From contig JAUXFB010000020.1 in assembly GCA_030620255.1 (NCBI GenBank), forward strand, positions 1-10,113: a stretch of 10,113 nt of DNA, in the 5' to 3' direction. Positions 7,556-10,113 of the stretch are shown piece by piece (the stretch's first letter is position 1; every line of letters starts with the position of its first letter). The notes beneath the pieces were generated by a model, which did no database searches, was not told the DNA's origin, and saw only the letters and a program-made list of their open reading frames with translations. This DNA comes from Candidatus Aminicenantota bacterium. GTDB lineage: Bacteria > Acidobacteriota > Aminicenantia > UBA2199. The translations under genes and the position numbers were made by a program.

Positions 7556-7699
7556 TTAATCATTAATAGCAAAAATATTTTTAAATATTTATTTCAGTAA
7601 TCCAAATGCTATAGCAATTTTTATATATTTTACATGATTATATGTAATCATATAAACACTTACAAATAGCAGGTTGGCTGTTAAATCATTAAAACTCAT
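7556..7699 (-). pseudogene. Remnant of a GT2 (GT-A) glycosyltransferase N-terminus
   Basis: The 150-base gap after the acyltransferase gene holds a decayed reading frame. From an ATG at 7699 it encodes 36 residues ending in TAA at 7589, and contains VSVYMITYNHVKYIKIAI (residues 13-30). This closely matches the first strand and helix of family 2 glycosyltransferases (consensus of the type vSVcmiTYNHekyIeeAI), in which this strand binds the UDP moiety. After the stop the same frame continues IFKNIFAIND, which resembles the FkyEIvIgeD segment expected next, then ends at TAA (7558-7556). Everything downstream (DxD motif, acceptor domain) is absent because the next glycosyltransferase gene begins. 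It was probably a full gene once coupled to the acyltransferase, then deleted. A chance match is unlikely but cannot be excluded without a search. Confidence 0.62.
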
Positions 7700-8234
7700 A
7701 TTTTAATAGATCCCTTTTCCTTTCTTTATAAAATCTAACAGGTACACCAACATTTATTGTCCAAGGATCAAGATTTTTATTTACCAAAGTCATTGCCCCT
7801 GTCACAGCTCCTTCATCAATTGTTATATTTGGCATTACGATAGAACCTGAACCTATTTGAACATACTTTTTTAAATGAACTTTACCACCAATGACACTAA
7901 TACATTCTTTAGGTAATAGCGGTCCTATCATAAATTCCCCACTAAAATCATCAGTAGCACTAAAAACTGTAACTCTGGGTGATAAGCCTGAATAGTCATC
8001 CATTACAATTCCTTTTGTTCCATACATAGCAACATATGCCGAAATATGTATATATGATCCTAAAGTAATTTCACCTGAAAGAATAGCAAAATCATCAATT
8101 CTAACATTATTGCCAATCGAAATTCCTGATGGATTATAAAAACTTGCTTTTCTACTAATTTGTATATTTTCTCCAATAGATTTAAATCCTATTTTTAATA
8201 TCTCATCTGAATTTAAAAACGAATTATTACTCAT
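7689..8234 (-). CDS. Hexapeptide-repeat (left-handed beta-helix) sugar acyltransferase
   Basis: A 181-residue protein made of imperfect hexapeptide turns, e.g. ISIGNNVRIDDFAILSGE (38-55, in triplets of I/V-G-x), ITLGSYIHISAY (56-67), then VHLKKYVQIGSGSIVMPN (119-136) and ITIDEGAVTGAM (137-148), ending in the GVPVRFYK cap common in the family (163-170). An insert around FSATDDFSGEFMIGPLLP (91-108) is the loop that shapes the active site in WbbJ/xapAT-type acyltransferases. Members work as trimers and move acetyl or another acyl group from a CoA thioester to a sugar hydroxyl or amine. Directly after the aminotransferase (ATGA overlap), N-acylation of the new amino sugar is the simplest role, as VioB follows VioA; this is inference. 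ATG at 8234 is backed by AAGGAG five bases upstream. Confidence 0.88.
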   Translation of the reverse strand: MSNNSFLNSDEILKIGFKSIGENIQISRKASFYNPSGISIGNNVRIDDFAILSGEITLGSYIHISAYVAMYGTKGIVMDDYSGLSPRVTVFSATDDFSGEFMIGPLLPKECISVIGGKVHLKKYVQIGSGSIVMPNITIDEGAVTGAMTLVNKNLDPWTINVGVPVRFYKERKRDLLKYEF

Positions 8235-9346
8235 TGATACTCCTTTATTATTTTAACTATTTTATTTAAATCATTACTTTCCAATCCCGGATAAATTGGC
8301 AAACATAGAATCTGCTGGCTGACTCTGAAAGCAACAGGCAAGTTGTCCGAATGGGCTGATTCCATTCCCCGGTAAGTTGGGAATTCACTAATCAGGGGAT
8401 AAAAATATTTTCTGACATATATGTTTTTTTCCTTAAAAATATTATAAAGTTCATCTCTAGAATTTCTATATTCCTCTTTATTCACAAGAATTGGAAAATA
8501 AGAATAATTATGCTTCACTCCTTCTATTTCAGGAAGAACTGTAATCCCATTTATATTATTCAATTCCTTTCTATAATAATCTGCAATTTTTTTTCTTCCT
8601 GCAATCTCCTTATTTATATGTTTTAATTGAAGCAATCCTAATGCTGCTTGAAATTCATTCATTTTTGCATTAATTCCAGGTCCAACTACAGTAACTTCAC
8701 CTGCAAAACCAAAATTTTTAAGAAAATCAATGCGTTTCTTCATTTTCTCATTTTTTGATATGATCGCACCACCCTCAAAAGTATTAAAAACCTTTGTTGC
8801 ATGGAAACTCAAAATTGACAAATCACCATGATTAAGAATTGTTTTTCCATTCTTTTTTACACCAAAAGCATGTGCAGCATCATAAATAACCCTTAAACCA
8901 TAAATATCTGCAATTTTCTCTATTTTTCCCATATTGCATGGATTCCCATAAACGTGGACAGGCAGAATAGCAGTGGTCTGTGGAGTGATGTGAGATTCGA
9001 TCTTTTCAGAATCCAGGTTCATTGTTTCTGGTTCTATATCACAAAATACCGGCTTTATTCCATTCCAATTTAAAGCATGAGTAGTAGCAACAAAACTAAA
9101 TGGTGTTGTAATAACTTCACCTGTTATTTTTAAAGCTTGAAGTGCAGTTACTAGAGCAAGAGTTCCATTTGCAAAAACTGAAATGTGCTTCACTCCAAGA
9201 TAATCACATAAAGCTTTTTCAAACTTCTGATGAAATGGTCCATTATTAGTTAGCCATTTACTCTCCCAGATTTGTTCAAGATAAGGTATGAATTCTTTTA
9301 AGGGAGGTAATGATGGTTCTGTTACATAAATTTTTTTATCATTCAT
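8231..9346 (-). CDS. DegT/DnrJ/EryC1/StrS sugar aminotransferase, VioA-like
   Basis: A 371-residue PLP-dependent fold-type I enzyme of normal length. It has ANGTLALVTALQAL (59-72) for phosphate binding, TTPFSFVATTHAL (80-92), VIYDAAHAFGV (153-163) with the PLP-pyridine Asp156, and LSFHATKVFNTFEGGAI (179-195) with the Schiff-base Lys185. The C-terminal part has PGINAKMNEFQAALGLLQL (223-241, in pieces), the usual substrate-loop region. The opening PSLPPLKEFIPYLEQIWESKWLTNNGP (11-37, in pieces) and overall wording resemble VioA, which makes dTDP-4-amino-4,6-dideoxyglucose from the 4-keto sugar with glutamate as amino donor; that specificity is likely but unproven. ATG at 9346 directly abuts the flippase stop (TAA-ATG) with GGAG eight bases upstream. 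No dTDP-glucose synthesis genes are in view. Confidence 0.93.
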   Translation of the reverse strand: MNDKKIYVTEPSLPPLKEFIPYLEQIWESKWLTNNGPFHQKFEKALCDYLGVKHISVFANGTLALVTALQALKITGEVITTPFSFVATTHALNWNGIKPVFCDIEPETMNLDSEKIESHITPQTTAILPVHVYGNPCNMGKIEKIADIYGLRVIYDAAHAFGVKKNGKTILNHGDLSILSFHATKVFNTFEGGAIISKNEKMKKRIDFLKNFGFAGEVTVVGPGINAKMNEFQAALGLLQLKHINKEIAGRKKIADYYRKELNNINGITVLPEIEGVKHNYSYFPILVNKEEYRNSRDELYNIFKEKNIYVRKYFYPLISEFPTYRGMESAHSDNLPVAFRVSQQILCLPIYPGLESNDLNKIVKIIKEYQ

Positions 9347-10113
9347 TTAAATATCTCCGTTAAGATATAATTGTGATAATTTTTTATTTGAATAATATAT
9401 AAAAAATGCAGTTATTATAAGTTTTGAAGATAATAATCCTATTGCTGCTCCAGTTGCTCCATGTATTGGAATTAAGAGAATTGAAACTGTAAATCCAATT
9501 ATTATTGCATAAAAAGTAAACTTTAATCTTAATTGAGCCATCCCTAAACTTAATACCAGATAAAGTATCCAAAAGAAAACAACATTAATTACAGCTCCAA
9601 AAACCAAAAAAACAAATGGAGAAGAAGCATTGCTGTATTCAACTCCAAATAAAAATTCAATAATTGTTTTTCTAAATATAAATGTGGAAACTAAAAATAT
9701 TGATGCGGGAATTGATAATACTCCTGTTATCTTCTTCAACATTTTTTTTATTTCTACAATTTTCTTCTCCGAAACTAAGATTGATAATTGAGGGAAAATA
9801 GCTCCACCGAGTGGATCAGTGAGTAGTAAAATTGAATTTGCTAATTTTTTTGCTATTGAATAATACCCTACTGCTAATGGTCCTGCCATGGCTCCTAACA
9901 ATAAAATATCTCCCCTGTTCATTATAGTCTGAATAGTTTTGCTGACAGAATTATTTAGTGTAAAATTGATGATCTTTTTAAGGTCATCATATATAACTTT
10001 TATACGAATATTTTTTGTTCCTGAAAATTTTTTCTTGAGCTCCAGATAAGCAACAGAATTACATATAACACTATTGATCAATCGAGCAAAAATAACTGCG
10101 AAAAAAAAGGCCC
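9347..10113 (-). CDS. wzx: Wzx-like polysaccharide flippase, C-terminal part (cut by right edge)
   Basis: The frame is open from the right edge to TAA at 9347, giving 254 visible residues, about the C-terminal half of a MOP/Polysacc_synt family transporter. There is no true start in view; an internal TTG at 10081 should not be taken as one, because ten further codons (AFFFAVIFAR) continue upstream. RGDILLLGAMAGPLAVGYYS (66-85) matches the conserved Wzx segment (rxDxxllGxxxGxxavGyYs). Further hydrophobic segments lie near 130-148, 165-189, 198-214 and 218-240, separated by short basic loops (KKIVEIKKMLKK), as expected for a multi-pass inner-membrane protein. Predicted to flip the undecaprenyl-linked repeat unit to the periplasmic side. 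The next gene starts at once after its stop. Confidence 0.9.
   Translation of the reverse strand, partial: AFFFAVIFARLINSVICNSVAYLELKKKFSGTKNIRIKVIYDDLKKIINFTLNNSVSKTIQTIMNRGDILLLGAMAGPLAVGYYSIAKKLANSILLLTDPLGGAIFPQLSILVSEKKIVEIKKMLKKITGVLSIPASIFLVSTFIFRKTIIEFLFGVEYSNASSPFVFLVFGAVINVVFFWILYLVLSLGMAQLRLKFTFYAIIIGFTVSILLIPIHGATGAAIGLLSSKLIITAFFIYYSNKKLSQLYLNGDI

Noticed and set aside
7607..7616. Perfect 10-base palindrome TGCTATAGCA
   Set aside because: It is short, single-copy, and lies in the GT2 remnant (IAIA codons). It is expected by chance in AT-rich DNA.
7634..7651. Near-perfect inverted repeat (ATGATTA, 4-base loop, TAATCAT) that looks like an operator or hairpin
   Set aside because: On the minus strand these bases are exactly the MITYNH codons of the GT2 remnant, so the palindrome is explained by coding ancestry. 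No U-run follows it.
9384..9572. 62-codon minus-strand frame inside the flippase gene
   Set aside because: It is a shifted frame of the membrane protein, rich in Asn, Tyr and Ser from AT-rich codons, with no independent support.

Overview
The window is a stretch of a surface-polysaccharide (O-antigen or capsule type) biosynthesis locus. Every gene I can support lies on the minus strand, so transcription runs from high to low coordinates. The DNA is visibly AT-rich (roughly 30% G+C by eye). Starts are mostly ATG with bacterial Shine-Dalgarno sequences (AAGGAG, GGAG, GAGGA). TAA and TGA both act as stops, and no ORF contains an internal TGA. A Wzx-type flippase beside nucleotide-sugar enzymes and glycosyltransferases points to a bacterium, probably Gram-negative. 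I cannot name the phylum; the GC content and gene content would fit several AT-rich lineages.

Layout in transcription order: a Wzx-like flippase cut by the right edge (9347-10113); a VioA-like DegT-family sugar aminotransferase (8231-9346); a left-handed beta-helix acyltransferase (7689-8234); a decayed start of a family 2 glycosyltransferase (about 7556-7699); a GT4-like glycosyltransferase (6364-7533); two adjacent nucleotidyltransferase-fold proteins (5281-6342 and 4292-5284); a 150-base AT-rich gap; a small SAM-methyltransferase-like protein (3500-4141); a second GT4 glycosyltransferase (2468-3478); a glutamine-dependent asparagine synthase homologue (567-2468); and the N-terminal part of a third GT4-type glycosyltransferase cut by the left edge (1-579). 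Most neighbours overlap or abut (ATGA twice, TAATG, TAA-ATG, a 13-base overlap), which indicates an operon with translational coupling.

A working model, by inference: the aminotransferase and acyltransferase make an activated N-acylated amino-dideoxy sugar; the glycosyltransferases assemble a repeat unit on a lipid carrier; the methyltransferase-like protein and the AsnB homologue may decorate it by methylation or amidation; and Wzx moves it across the inner membrane. The two nucleotidyltransferase-fold proteins do not belong to the usual toolkit. They share a C-terminal IRxNW motif and a coupled start/stop, and they are the best candidates here for an uncharacterised glycan-modifying pair. 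No RNA genes, CRISPR arrays, insertion sequences or integration sites were seen. There is no gene-free stretch above 300 bases.
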